33,770 bases of DNA from Oscillospiraceae bacterium (GTDB lineage Bacteria; Bacillota; Clostridia; Oscillospirales; CAG-272). The DNA is taken from NCBI GenBank assembly GCA_015063845.1, contig SVTJ01000016.1:1-33770 (forward strand), given 5' to 3'. This document shows, piece by piece, positions 7,085 through 14,437 of this stretch. Under the pieces are notes generated by a model. That model did no database searches and had not been told where the DNA came from. It was given only the letters and a program-made list of their open reading frames with translations. How positions within the stretch are numbered: position 1 is the first letter of the stretch; each line of letters starts with the position of its first letter. The translations under genes and the position numbers were made by a program.

Positions 7085-8107
7085 ATGAGCGTACTTATTG
7101 GAGATAAAAAACTGAATAACGGGCTTATGCTCGCCCCTATGGCAGGTGTGACGGATAGCGTTTTTAGAGTGATATGCAAGCGATTGGGGGCGGAATATAC
7201 CGTCAGCGAGATGGTATGCGCCAAGGCGCTTTGCTATGCGCAACGCTCAAAAAAGATAAGTGCTGAGGCGTCTGCTTCCGCGGCGCTCGCGAGAACTTCT
7301 TTTGACGAGATGCCGATGGCTGTGCAGATATTTGGCAGCGAGCCCGAGTTTATGGCAGAGGCGGCAGCTATGATAGTGAACAGATCGTACAAGGGATGCG
7401 CTGCTGAATGCGCGCCCACGGCAATAGATATAAATATGGGATGCCCTGTACGAAAGATAACCTCAAACGGAGAGGGAAGCGCGCTTATGAAGGATCCCGA
7501 ACTTGCCGCAAGAATAGTGAGAGCGGTATCTGATGCTGTCAGTGTTCCGGTGACTGTCAAAATACGTGCGGGCTGGGATAGGACGTCAATAAACGCTCCC
7601 GAATTTGCAAAGGCGCTTGAGCAGGCGGGTGCTTCTCTTGTCTGCGTTCACGCGAGGACAAAGGAGCAGCTTTATGCCAAAGGCATAGACCTCGGCATAA
7701 TAGAACAAACCAAAAAAGCGGTCAGTATTCCCGTTATCGGAAACGGAGATATATATACTGCCGCAGATGCAATAAATATGATGACAAATACAGGCTGCGA
7801 TGGCGTTATGATAGGCAGAGGAGCGGAGGGAAATCCGTGGATATTTTCTGAGATCGCCGCGGCTATGGAACACAGAGAGTATATACCGCCAACGATTGCC
7901 GAGCGACTTTCGCTTGCTTCCGCGCAGCTTGATGCAATGATAGAGTTAAAGGGAGAGCGTACGGGGCTTGCCGAGGCAAAAAAGCATATGGCGTGGTATA
8001 TAGGCGGCGTAAGAGGCGCGGCTCAGGCAAGAGCAAGCATTATGACGGCTGAGAATGCCAACCAAATAAAAGATATATTTGCCGTACTTCTTAAGGACGG
8101 CGAATAA
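7085..8107 (+). CDS. dus: tRNA-dihydrouridine synthase
   Basis: The 340-residue flavoenzyme reduces specific uridines in tRNA to dihydrouridine. The FMN-binding start LAPMAGVTD (residues 16-24) is present, as is DINMGCPVRKI with catalytic Cys 120, VKIRAGWD, and the C-terminal phosphate-binding part GNGDIYTAADA followed by GVMIGRGAEGNPWIF. Length is normal for bacterial Dus proteins of the DusB type. GAGGAA precedes the ATG. A clear promoter could not be found between 6975 and 7084. A regulator-like gene starts 14 bases after the stop and is probably co-transcribed. Confidence 0.95.
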   Translation: MSVLIGDKKLNNGLMLAPMAGVTDSVFRVICKRLGAEYTVSEMVCAKALCYAQRSKKISAEASASAALARTSFDEMPMAVQIFGSEPEFMAEAAAMIVNRSYKGCAAECAPTAIDINMGCPVRKITSNGEGSALMKDPELAARIVRAVSDAVSVPVTVKIRAGWDRTSINAPEFAKALEQAGASLVCVHARTKEQLYAKGIDLGIIEQTKKAVSIPVIGNGDIYTAADAINMMTNTGCDGVMIGRGAEGNPWIFSEIAAAMEHREYIPPTIAERLSLASAQLDAMIELKGERTGLAEAKKHMAWYIGGVRGAAQARASIMTAENANQIKDIFAVLLKDGE

Positions 8108-8121
8108 AGGAAGGATGACAT

Positions 8122-8724
8122 ATGCAAAGCACGAGAATTTGCATAACTTCAAAAAATAAAGAGCTGTCTCGCTTTTTTGAGCTTGAGCTTAAGAATATGG
8201 ACTTTGACGTTTTCGTTTACGACGATGCTGATGCTTTTGATGCGTTTGACGCGGTAATAGTAGATGTAGATACAGTTAGAGGGACGCCAAAGTGCACCTG
8301 TCCTGTGATTCGCGTGAGCGCAGATTCTTCGAATGAAAGCGCGGTGCTGACATGGCCGATGCCAGTAAAGCTTATAAGAGAAAATATATATTCGATCCTC
8401 AATGCGAATACAAACGCTTTTGAGAATGACAATGATGCATGGGACGGACGCGTTTACGTAACGGGGGATAGAACTTTTTTGATAAACGGTACGAGAGTAG
8501 GGCTGTCCAAAAACGAGGCGGAAATACTTGTATCTCTTTGCCGCGCACGAGGAGAAACAGTGCTTCGAGAGAGCATAATGGAGCTACTCGGTGCAAGTGA
8601 GGGGAATATTTCCGACGTATACATATGTCTTTTAAGAAAAAAGCTTGAGACAAAATTCAATAGACGCCTGATATTTACTCATAGAAACAAGGGATACAGC
8701 ACAGGTCTTTGGATAGACGAATAA
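8122..8724 (+). CDS. OmpR/PhoB-type winged-helix protein with degenerate receiver domain
   Basis: The 200-residue protein has a C-terminal winged helix (about 128-195; LSKNEAEILVSLCRARGE, SDVYICLLRKKLE and the wing FTHRNKGYST), the DNA-binding fold of OmpR-family response regulators. The N-terminal 90 residues look like a shrunken receiver: AVIVDVDTV holds a possible phospho-acceptor near D48, but the conserved lysine before proline seems replaced (LTWPMPV) and the acidic pocket is not obvious. No histidine kinase gene is nearby. It follows dus by 14 bases behind a strong GGAAGGAT site. It may work without phosphorylation, as other atypical response regulators do. Target genes are unknown. 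Confidence 0.8.
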   Translation: MQSTRICITSKNKELSRFFELELKNMDFDVFVYDDADAFDAFDAVIVDVDTVRGTPKCTCPVIRVSADSSNESAVLTWPMPVKLIRENIYSILNANTNAFENDNDAWDGRVYVTGDRTFLINGTRVGLSKNEAEILVSLCRARGETVLRESIMELLGASEGNISDVYICLLRKKLETKFNRRLIFTHRNKGYSTGLWIDE

Positions 8725-8758
8725 AAAATATGCTGCTATCATATAGCAGCATATTTTT
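8724..8758. terminator. Bidirectional terminator between convergent genes
   Basis: A 16-bp perfect stem (8724-8739 with 8743-8758) around a 3-base loop, flanked by an A-run on the left and a T-run on the right. It suits both the regulator gene on the plus strand and the ACP gene on the minus strand (stop at 8772). Confidence 0.92.
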
Positions 8759-8771
8759 TATTGTTATTTAA

Positions 8772-8993
8772 TTAAAGTGTTTCAAGATAGTTTACAACAT
8801 CAGCAACAGTGGTGAACTTGCGGATATCGTCATCGTTGATCTCAATACCGAATTTGTCCTCGCAGATCATAACAAGGTCTGCAAGCTCTATTGAATTGAT
8901 ACCGAGGTCGTTTGAAAGCTCTGCATCCATTGTGATCTCATCGCGATCGATCTGAAGCTCATCAACAAGAAGGTTAACAAACTTTTCGTACAT
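8772..8993 (-). CDS. acpP: Acyl carrier protein
   Basis: The 73-residue acidic protein has the four-helix ACP pattern. The phosphopantetheine attachment site is Ser 34 in DLGINSIELADLV; the usual DSL is NSI here. The third and fourth helices (KFGIEINDDDI, TVADVVNYLETL) are typical. It carries acyl chains as thioesters during fatty-acid synthesis in the cytoplasm. It stands alone, with its own promoter and terminator, away from any fab genes. Because the window holds a second ACP (24928), this one may be the general carrier, but which is the housekeeping one cannot be settled from sequence. AGGAGG precedes the ATG. Confidence 0.9.
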   Translation of the reverse strand: MYEKFVNLLVDELQIDRDEITMDAELSNDLGINSIELADLVMICEDKFGIEINDDDIRKFTTVADVVNYLETL

Positions 8994-9027
8994 ATGGTCC
9001 TCCTGAATTAATATGTTTGATTAGTAC

Positions 9028-9041
9028 GTGCAATTGCACGA
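9028..9041. promoter_or_regulatory. Perfect 14-bp palindrome in the acpP start region
   Basis: CGTGCAATTGCACG overlaps the expected transcription start of acpP, just downstream of its -10 box. It could be an operator or a hairpin at the 5' end of the mRNA. A TTAGTAC sequence lies beside it at 9021-9027, resembling one half of the FapR site of Bacillus, but no matching second half is seen. Confidence 0.45.
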
Positions 9042-9045
9042 TAAC

Positions 9046-9074
9046 ATTATATAATATATTTTCCAAATTGTCAA
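9046..9074 (-). promoter_or_regulatory. Consensus promoter of acpP
   Basis: Minus strand: TTGACA (9074-9069), 17-bp spacer, TATAAT (9051-9046), both exact consensus, suggesting strong expression as expected for an abundant carrier protein. Confidence 0.9.
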
Positions 9075-9134
9075 GATAAATATTGAAATAAAAACATTAT
9101 CGCAAAAAAATTTACGGAGAGGGGGGAGAGAGAA

Positions 9135-11369
9135 TTGCAGCTTTTTAAACGCAGACCGCTATGCTTCTTTTGCTTTGTGTTTGCTGCAGTGTGCTTGATT
9201 GCAGCAAAGATAGGTTTGGTAGCAAAGCTTTGGATATCGGTAGCTGTCATTTTACTTGTAATTGCAACGGCTATATGTCTGTTTGTCACAAAGAGATATA
9301 GAACAGCTTTGTTTTATTTATTGTTTACTCTTTCGTTTATACTCGTTGCAATGCTGTCCTCTCTTTTTGGAATAGACCTTCCTCAAAGGCGCGCTGAGGG
9401 ATATGTGGGTGAGCATGCCGTGAAGCTTTGCGTGCTTGATAAGGAATATTCCTCGGAGTATTCCTCTGAATACACTGTGAAGCTTGAAAACGTTGACGGT
9501 GAAAAGGCATCAATAAATACACGCTTGTTGCTGAATTTCAAATCGGATATCGACGTTGGCGACACAGTTTACGCAAATGCCTCGCTTTCGAGAAACGAAG
9601 ATTCGAATGACAACGTGCTGCTTGTATGTGTGGTAGACGGAGAAGGTCGAGGACTTGTTAAATACTTTGACCGAGACGCTCCCATATATGAGAAGCTGGT
9701 GAGTAAAAACGGAGCGAGAGTGATACTATCTGAAGTTAAGAACGCTGTGAGTGACAGAGCAAATAAATTGCTTGGTCCGCTTACAGGTTCTCTCGCATGC
9801 GGATTTTTGATTGGAGATACGGAGAATATTCCCGATATTGTAATAAGAGATTTCCGTCGCTCGGGCGTGTCTCATCTTTTGGCTGTTAGCGGTATGCATA
9901 TCAGTATTCTTTTAGGTGCGGTAGAACTGCTGTTCAGACGCTTCTATATTCCTAAAAGTATACGATGTGTGACCGTTTCGTTGCTCGCATTCCTTTTACT
10001 GTGTCTTACGGGATTCTCAATGTCGGCTATGAGAGCGGTGCTTATGCTTTGGATAACGTATCTTATTTTTATGCTATCCGAGGAAGCAGATGCGCCAACT
10101 GTGCTTTTTGCGGCTTTGTTTGTAATGCTGTTGACGTTCCCGTATGCGGTGTCGGATGTAGGAATGTGGATGTCATTTCTTGCGACACTCGGACTTGTCA
10201 CGCTGTATAAGCCGGTATATGAAAAGTTGCCAGAGACAAAATCTAAAAACAGATTTGTCAAACTGCTGTGGGCATTTGGCAGATTGGTGATTCTCGCCAT
10301 TGTTATTACGGTGATATCTAATATGTTCTTGATGTATATCATGTGCACCGTGTTTGGAGAGGTATCCATAAGCGCGATCCCTGCAAATCTTTTGCTTTCT
10401 CCGATTTCGACAGTCTTTATGTTTGCTTGTGTGACGGCAATGATTTTTGGAAGTATTCCGTTTGTTGGCACGGCTTTCTGCTTTCTGTGTGTGAAGCTTG
10501 GCGAGCTGATAACGCTTATTGCAAAAATATTCTCAAGATTTGAATGGTCTGTCGTGTCTTTGCGACCGACGTTTGCAAGGATAATAGTTATCGCTTTTTC
10601 AATATCACTTGCAGTTATGCTCGTAATAAAGCTTAAACGAAAGTGGATGTTTGCCGCAATTCCGTTGGCTTTTGCGGTAGCATTTGGCGCGTGCTATACG
10701 GTGAGGCTCGCAACGTACGATACTTGTGCGGTCTATAATTATACGCGCGGAAATGAGACGGTATACATCAGTGACGGGAGCAAAGCGTGTATAGTTGATA
10801 TGTCAAACGGTGCATACAGTCATTATTTTGAGCTTATAAATGACGTTGAGGACAGCGGAGCGACCGAGGTAGAAACGATAGTGTTTACAAACGTAAGCAA
10901 AAAGCATTTGTCAACAATGAACTATATTTTCAGGAATAAGCTTGTGAGAAGTATATTTATTCCTTATCCTACGGATGATCAGATAGATATCAGCATACGT
11001 ATGACGGAGCTTGCATACGAATGCGGTGTGAGCGTGAGCTTGTATGACGACAAGCCAGTAAAGATACTTGACGGCGTATATATTTGCGCCGACATAGAAA
11101 ACAGCGCGTGGCTTGTTTCATCGGGAAAGCAAGTGCTTGGATACGTGGACGTCGAAAAAGAAAATTCATCCAAGTCTCTGATATCAAATGCCGATACAGT
11201 GATATTTGGAGGAGTGCCGTGTGAGGAATATTATGCGGATACTAAAATTGGAGCCAAGGCAATATATTCTTCCTCTGACGTGTTCGATGCGCAGAGATCG
11301 GTTGTGGACTATGAAAACACATATGTTAATATCTATGACAAGCTAAAGCTCAGAATAAAACTTGAATAA
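9135..11369 (+). CDS. comEC: ComEC/Rec2-family DNA-uptake channel protein
   Basis: The 744-residue membrane protein has an N-terminal two-to-three-helix region and DUF4131-like outer domain (to about 190), then the competence domain with many membrane helices and the signature HLLAVSGMHIS (247-257) and SAMRAVLML. ComEC forms the channel for single-stranded DNA in natural transformation. The C-terminal part (about 525-744) sits where a metallo-beta-lactamase domain is normally found, but the metal motif HxHxDH is missing: the equivalent stretch reads FTNVSKKHLSTMN (584-596). The nuclease-like function is therefore probably lost. Translation likely starts at the TTG at 9135, behind a very strong GGAGAGGGGGGAG site. 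No other competence genes are in the window. Confidence 0.88.
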   Translation: MQLFKRRPLCFFCFVFAAVCLIAAKIGLVAKLWISVAVILLVIATAICLFVTKRYRTALFYLLFTLSFILVAMLSSLFGIDLPQRRAEGYVGEHAVKLCVLDKEYSSEYSSEYTVKLENVDGEKASINTRLLLNFKSDIDVGDTVYANASLSRNEDSNDNVLLVCVVDGEGRGLVKYFDRDAPIYEKLVSKNGARVILSEVKNAVSDRANKLLGPLTGSLACGFLIGDTENIPDIVIRDFRRSGVSHLLAVSGMHISILLGAVELLFRRFYIPKSIRCVTVSLLAFLLLCLTGFSMSAMRAVLMLWITYLIFMLSEEADAPTVLFAALFVMLLTFPYAVSDVGMWMSFLATLGLVTLYKPVYEKLPETKSKNRFVKLLWAFGRLVILAIVITVISNMFLMYIMCTVFGEVSISAIPANLLLSPISTVFMFACVTAMIFGSIPFVGTAFCFLCVKLGELITLIAKIFSRFEWSVVSLRPTFARIIVIAFSISLAVMLVIKLKRKWMFAAIPLAFAVAFGACYTVRLATYDTCAVYNYTRGNETVYISDGSKACIVDMSNGAYSHYFELINDVEDSGATEVETIVFTNVSKKHLSTMNYIFRNKLVRSIFIPYPTDDQIDISIRMTELAYECGVSVSLYDDKPVKILDGVYICADIENSAWLVSSGKQVLGYVDVEKENSSKSLISNADTVIFGGVPCEEYYADTKIGAKAIYSSSDVFDAQRSVVDYENTYVNIYDKLKLRIKLE

Positions 11370-11378
11370 CGCTGCTTT

Positions 11379-11406
11379 GTCAATATCCTTTCGTGTTACA
11401 TATTAT
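11379..11406 (+). promoter_or_regulatory. Possible sporulation-sigma promoter of dpaAB
   Basis: GTCAATAT (11379-11386) and CATATTAT (11399-11406) resemble the -35 and -10 elements of mother-cell sigma factors (sigma-E/K class, -10 like CATAnnnT). No housekeeping promoter is evident here. The spacing is slightly short, so this is only a candidate. Confidence 0.35.
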
Positions 11407-11439
11407 GGTAATGTAGCCGAAATCATCCTACGAAAGGAT
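11385..11439. repeat. 10-bp inverted repeat spanning the dpaA leader
   Basis: ATCCTTTCGT (11385-11394) and ACGAAAGGAT (11430-11439) are exact complements. The right arm contains the dpaA ribosome site AAAGGA. If the left arm is transcribed it could hide that site; if transcription starts between the arms it cannot. Confidence 0.5.
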
Positions 11440-11446
11440 CAATGAT

Positions 11447-12358
11447 ATGAAGAACAAACCTAAGATAGCGGTGCTTGGCGGAGATCTCCGTCAATATGCC
11501 GCAGCAAAGGAGATGGGCAAAGCAGGTTTCGACGTTTATGCTTACGCTTTGTGCGTTGAGAGCGACGAGGCTAAAAGGATATATCTGTGCGACGGGCTTG
11601 ATGAGGCTCTTGCGGACGCACGGGCACTCATACTTCCGCTGCCCGTAAGCACCGATGACAGAACGCTTAACTGTCCTGCGCATAAGAGCAGTGAGCGGAT
11701 CTCTCTTGAGCAGATCATTTCCCAAATGCGCTCGGACGCATTGCTTTTTGGCGGGAGAATACCGCAGCTTATGAGTGTAAGAGCACAGGAAAAGGGAATA
11801 AAGGTCTTTGATTATTTTTTATCGGAGAAGCTTCAGATAAAGAATGCGTATATAACGGCTGAAGCGGCAATGAGTATCGCAATGAACAGCCTTGACAAAT
11901 GTCTTAAGGATGCGCGTGTAGCAATAACGGGCTCGGGTAGAATATCCAGAATACTCAGTGAGCTTTTGCGAAGAATGGGTACGAATGTTACGGTTGCGGC
12001 GAGAAATGCAGACGTTCTTGCGTATTCCCGTCTTTTAGGCTGTAAAACCTTGGTCATATCCAATAAAAATGACGGAGAAAAATGGTACGCTGAGCTTATG
12101 AAGGGATACGATATCATTTTCAATACCGTTCCGAGTTGGCTTTTTGACAGAGAATTTTTGTGTAAAGCCGACAAAAAAATGCTTTTCATAGAGCTTGCCT
12201 CGGCCCCCGGGGGAATTGATATATGCGCGGCAAGAGAATTGTCTTCAAACGTACTGTGGGCATCATCCTTGCCGGGTAAGTATGCTCCGCAAAGTGCGGG
12301 TACACTTATAGCGGAGTGCGTGTGCGATATACTTGAAGAGGAGGGTGTGGCACTATGA
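11447..12358 (+). CDS. dpaA: Dipicolinate synthase subunit A
   Basis: The 303-residue protein, also called SpoVFA, makes dipicolinic acid with subunit B from a dihydrodipicolinate-pathway intermediate; dipicolinate then fills the spore core. N-terminal features are IAVLGGDLRQ and LPLPVSTDD (63-71), and the Rossmann nucleotide-binding loop is ITGSGRISRIL (160-170), followed by TVAAR. The end carries LPGKYAPQSAG, a typical DpaA stretch. Length is normal. The gene overlaps dpaB by four bases (ATGA), showing translational coupling. In spore formers this operon is switched on late in the mother cell. It is the strongest evidence here that the organism forms endospores. Confidence 0.95.
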   Translation: MKNKPKIAVLGGDLRQYAAAKEMGKAGFDVYAYALCVESDEAKRIYLCDGLDEALADARALILPLPVSTDDRTLNCPAHKSSERISLEQIISQMRSDALLFGGRIPQLMSVRAQEKGIKVFDYFLSEKLQIKNAYITAEAAMSIAMNSLDKCLKDARVAITGSGRISRILSELLRRMGTNVTVAARNADVLAYSRLLGCKTLVISNKNDGEKWYAELMKGYDIIFNTVPSWLFDREFLCKADKKMLFIELASAPGGIDICAARELSSNVLWASSLPGKYAPQSAGTLIAECVCDILEEEGVAL

Positions 12359-12915
12359 TTGGTTTTGCAATGTGCGGATCGTTTTGTACACATAAGCACG
12401 CGCTTGCGCAGATGAAATTATTGCTTGAAAACGGCAGAGAGATACTACCGATAATGAGTGAAAACGTATATTCTACGGACACGAGATTTGGAACATCTCG
12501 GCAGCTCATAGACGAGGTCGAGCAGATTTGCGGTCGCCGTGTGGTGCACACGATAGTCGGCGCAGAACCGCTTGGACCAAGCATTGCGCTTGACGCTATG
12601 GTGATATGTCCGTGTACGGGAAATACACTTGCCAAAATGGCAAGCGGAATAACCGATACGTCGGTCACCATGGCAGCAAAGGCACATCTGAGAAGTGACA
12701 GACCGCTTGTTATAGCACTTGCTACCAACGACGCTCTGTCAGCAAATCTCAAAAACATAGGGCAGATGCTAACCAAAAAGCATGTATACTTTGTTCCGAT
12801 GTCTCAAGACGACCCACAAAAAAAGCCGCACTCACTCGTTGCGGACTTTTCACTAGTTCTGCCGGCCCTTGAAGCGGCAGAGCAGGGAAAGCAGTATCAA
12901 AGAATATTCAAATAA
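12355..12915 (+). CDS. dpaB: Dipicolinate synthase subunit B
   Basis: The 186-residue flavoprotein-fold protein (SpoVFB) is the partner of DpaA. It has the N-terminal IGFAMCGSFCTHKHA, a central SENVYSTDTRFG, and the flavoprotein-family pattern VICPCTGNTLAKMASGITDTSV, followed by NDALSANLKNIG. Length is normal for DpaB. The ATG overlaps the dpaA stop, and a GGAGGGTG sequence within dpaA serves as ribosome site. The gene is followed by a long hairpin that separates it from the converging ECF-type gene. Confidence 0.95.
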   Translation: MIGFAMCGSFCTHKHALAQMKLLLENGREILPIMSENVYSTDTRFGTSRQLIDEVEQICGRRVVHTIVGAEPLGPSIALDAMVICPCTGNTLAKMASGITDTSVTMAAKAHLRSDRPLVIALATNDALSANLKNIGQMLTKKHVYFVPMSQDDPQKKPHSLVADFSLVLPALEAAEQGKQYQRIFK

Positions 12916-12920
12916 AAAAT

Positions 12921-12950
12921 GAGGGCAACTTCTTTTAAGAAGTTGCCCTC
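12921..12950. terminator. Long hairpin between dpaB and the S-component gene
   Basis: GAGGGCAACTTCTT (12921-12934) is perfectly complementary to 12937-12950. On the minus strand a T-run follows, so it can terminate the S-component transcript; on the plus strand the T-run is absent. The stem closely resembles the hairpin at 25163-25192. Confidence 0.8.
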
Positions 12951-12958
12951 AAAACGCA

Positions 12959-13513
12959 TTAATAAGTATATCCCATATGCTTTTTAGCCAGCTTTTTCAA
13001 CACCTCGGAGAGGGGAACTATAAGAAGTCCCACCACAAGGTTACCGATCCCGTGGATAATGTCAAACGGAAATCCTGCCGCTATCCATGCAAGCGTTTGA
13101 TTGAAATTTAAGCCAAACATCAAAGCCTGAGCGGGTGCATACAGTATACCAAAAGCAAGTCCGTGCAGACAGCATACTATGGGGTATATCACACAAGCAA
13201 CCGCCTTTGGCATCTTGCGCGGTAGGAGCATAGTTATTCCCCAGAGAACAGTCCATATATAGAGATACGGCATCCACCAAAGATTAAAACCGCCAAAAAG
13301 GCCGTTCAAAAACACGTAAACGTAGATAGGAATAAGCGCTTTGACGCGAAATGCTATGGTGTACACCATAGTCAACATTCCGAGCAGGTGAATGTTGGGG
13401 AGTGCCTCCATAACTATTTTTGAGCAGAACATAAGCGTGCCGAGCATGGCGAACACTGCTATTTCAAGAAGTCTTATTCTGCGTTTTGTTCTGATGTCAC
13501 TTTGTGTATTCAA
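12959..13513 (-). CDS. ECF-type transporter S component, probably for cobalamin
   Basis: The protein has about 184 residues and five to six hydrophobic helices, with the overall look of the substrate-binding S component of energy-coupling factor transporters (short, very hydrophobic, charged ends, AGFPFDIIHGIGN near the C-terminus). No ATPase or EcfT genes are adjacent, so it would share a common ECF module coded elsewhere. It lies in the transcript of a cobalamin riboswitch and overlaps the DUF4430 gene, so vitamin B12 or a corrinoid is the likely substrate (inference from context). I chose the TTG at 13513, which has GAAGGAG upstream; a TTG at 13534 is also possible but has no ribosome site. 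Confidence 0.78.
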   Translation of the reverse strand: MNTQSDIRTKRRIRLLEIAVFAMLGTLMFCSKIVMEALPNIHLLGMLTMVYTIAFRVKALIPIYVYVFLNGLFGGFNLWWMPYLYIWTVLWGITMLLPRKMPKAVACVIYPIVCCLHGLAFGILYAPAQALMFGLNFNQTLAWIAAGFPFDIIHGIGNLVVGLLIVPLSEVLKKLAKKHMGYTY

Positions 13514-14033
13514 GTGAGTAAGTCGCTCCTTCAACTATATCGGTAGTATCTACGCCCGAATTTGAGTATGCACCGTCAACGTAGAATGCCCAGTAGCTTT
13601 TGTCAACGTCATAATCCGCGAGCATACCGTTTACTTTTTTGATGTAAAGTCCGAATTGACTGTCCTCGCCCTCAAGAAGATCATGCTCCATCAATGCGGC
13701 ACCCACTGTGGTCTTATCTGTCTTTATGGTGAATGTTACCGACTGGTTTTCTGCTTTGACTACAACGCTCAGCGTCTTTGCTCCCTCGCCAAAGGTCATG
13801 TTCTTGAGATGTTTAGCGTTTGTCCAAACACCTGTTTTTGTGACAGTATTGCCGCCATCCTCATTACCCGTATTTGGATCGGGGGTAGTGGGGGTGGTGT
13901 CGGTAGTTTCGGTAGTGTTGGCATCAGGTGTCGGAGCAGGGGCTTGTTCGCTTGAATCATCGCAGGCAACAACGCATAGCACCAACAAAAGAGCCAAAAC
14001 AATGGAAAGTGTAGATTTGATAATTGTTTTCAT
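13497..14033 (-). CDS. DUF4430 (transcobalamin-like) lipoprotein
   Basis: The 178-residue protein starts with a lipoprotein signal peptide (LCVVAC, lipidated Cys 24) and a Thr/Pro/Asp-rich linker (about 25-65). The folded part has VVVKAENQSVTFTIKTDKTTVGAAL, GLYIKKVNG and YWAFYVDGAYSNSGVD...GATYSLEYT, the usual features of DUF4430 (PF14478), a domain related to the C-terminal part of transcobalamin and intrinsic factor. It would sit outside the membrane and may bind corrinoid for the S component coded right after it (overlap of 17-38 bases). Its leader holds a cobalamin riboswitch and terminator, so expression should rise when B12 is scarce. Binding itself is an inference. Confidence 0.87.
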   Translation of the reverse strand: MKTIIKSTLSIVLALLLVLCVVACDDSSEQAPAPTPDANTTETTDTTPTTPDPNTGNEDGGNTVTKTGVWTNAKHLKNMTFGEGAKTLSVVVKAENQSVTFTIKTDKTTVGAALMEHDLLEGEDSQFGLYIKKVNGMLADYDVDKSYWAFYVDGAYSNSGVDTTDIVEGATYSLEYTK

Positions 14034-14069
14034 TTTTTATTTATCCTTTCTTTATATTGCAAAAGGATA

Positions 14070-14106
14070 AAAGAAAAGCACCCTTCAATGAGGGTGTCGA
14101 GTGCTT
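14070..14106 (-). terminator. Riboswitch-controlled terminator before the DUF4430 gene
   Basis: On the minus strand CACCCT (14096-14091) pairs with AGGGTG (14084-14079), followed by CTTTTCTTTTAT. An outer pairing of GCAC/GTGC bases is also possible. It lies between the cobalamin aptamer and the start codon at 14033, as expected for transcription attenuation. Confidence 0.75.
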
Positions 14107-14335
14107 TGCGGTATCCTGCCCATACCAAAATACAGCCAACAAAAATGCTGACCGAAAAACGCACTGTCTCCTCATTTTGCCCAAGAGCCTTTTTGTGCCA
14201 CAGAACGATAAGCATTCCGACTTTAACGGTAATGGCTGTTGCCACGGAATTTCACCGAGATTTCCTTATCCCCGAACACGAGTAGACGTGCCCGACAACG
14301 AATGACAATGCATCCAGATGAACTGTGTATATTCT
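14105..14335 (-). ncRNA. Cobalamin riboswitch
   Basis: On the minus strand the leader shows the conserved core CGGTGAAATTCCGTGGC (14257-14241) and ACCGTTAAAGTCGGAATGC downstream, and a B12-box-like GAGGAGACAGTGC (14173-14161). These match, in order and spacing, the conserved parts of the cobalamin aptamer (GGTGAAAnTCC, ACTGTnA, GGAGAC). It is followed by a terminator and then by the DUF4430 and S-component genes. Ligand binding would be expected to stop transcription. Exact edges are approximate, and I cannot tell adenosyl- from hydroxocobalamin types. Confidence 0.87.
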
Positions 14336-14346
14336 TTTGCAAGGGT

Positions 14347-14375
14347 ATTATATCACATCAAATAGAAAAAATCAA
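14347..14375 (-). promoter_or_regulatory. Promoter of the riboswitch operon
   Basis: Minus strand: TTGATT (14375-14370), 17-bp spacer, TATAAT (14352-14347). Transcription would begin near 14340, a few bases before the aptamer. Confidence 0.85.
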
Positions 14376-14395
14376 TATATTTAACGAAAAAAGTT

Positions 14396-14419
14396 GAGGC
14401 GGAGCAAAAGCTCCGCCTC
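14396..14419 (-). terminator. Terminator of the giant BspA-like gene
   Basis: A perfect 10-bp stem (GAGGCGGAGC 14396-14405 with 14410-14419) around AAAA; on the minus strand it is followed by AACTTTTTTCG. Confidence 0.92.
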
Positions 14420-14437
14420 TTATGATCGACGCTTATT

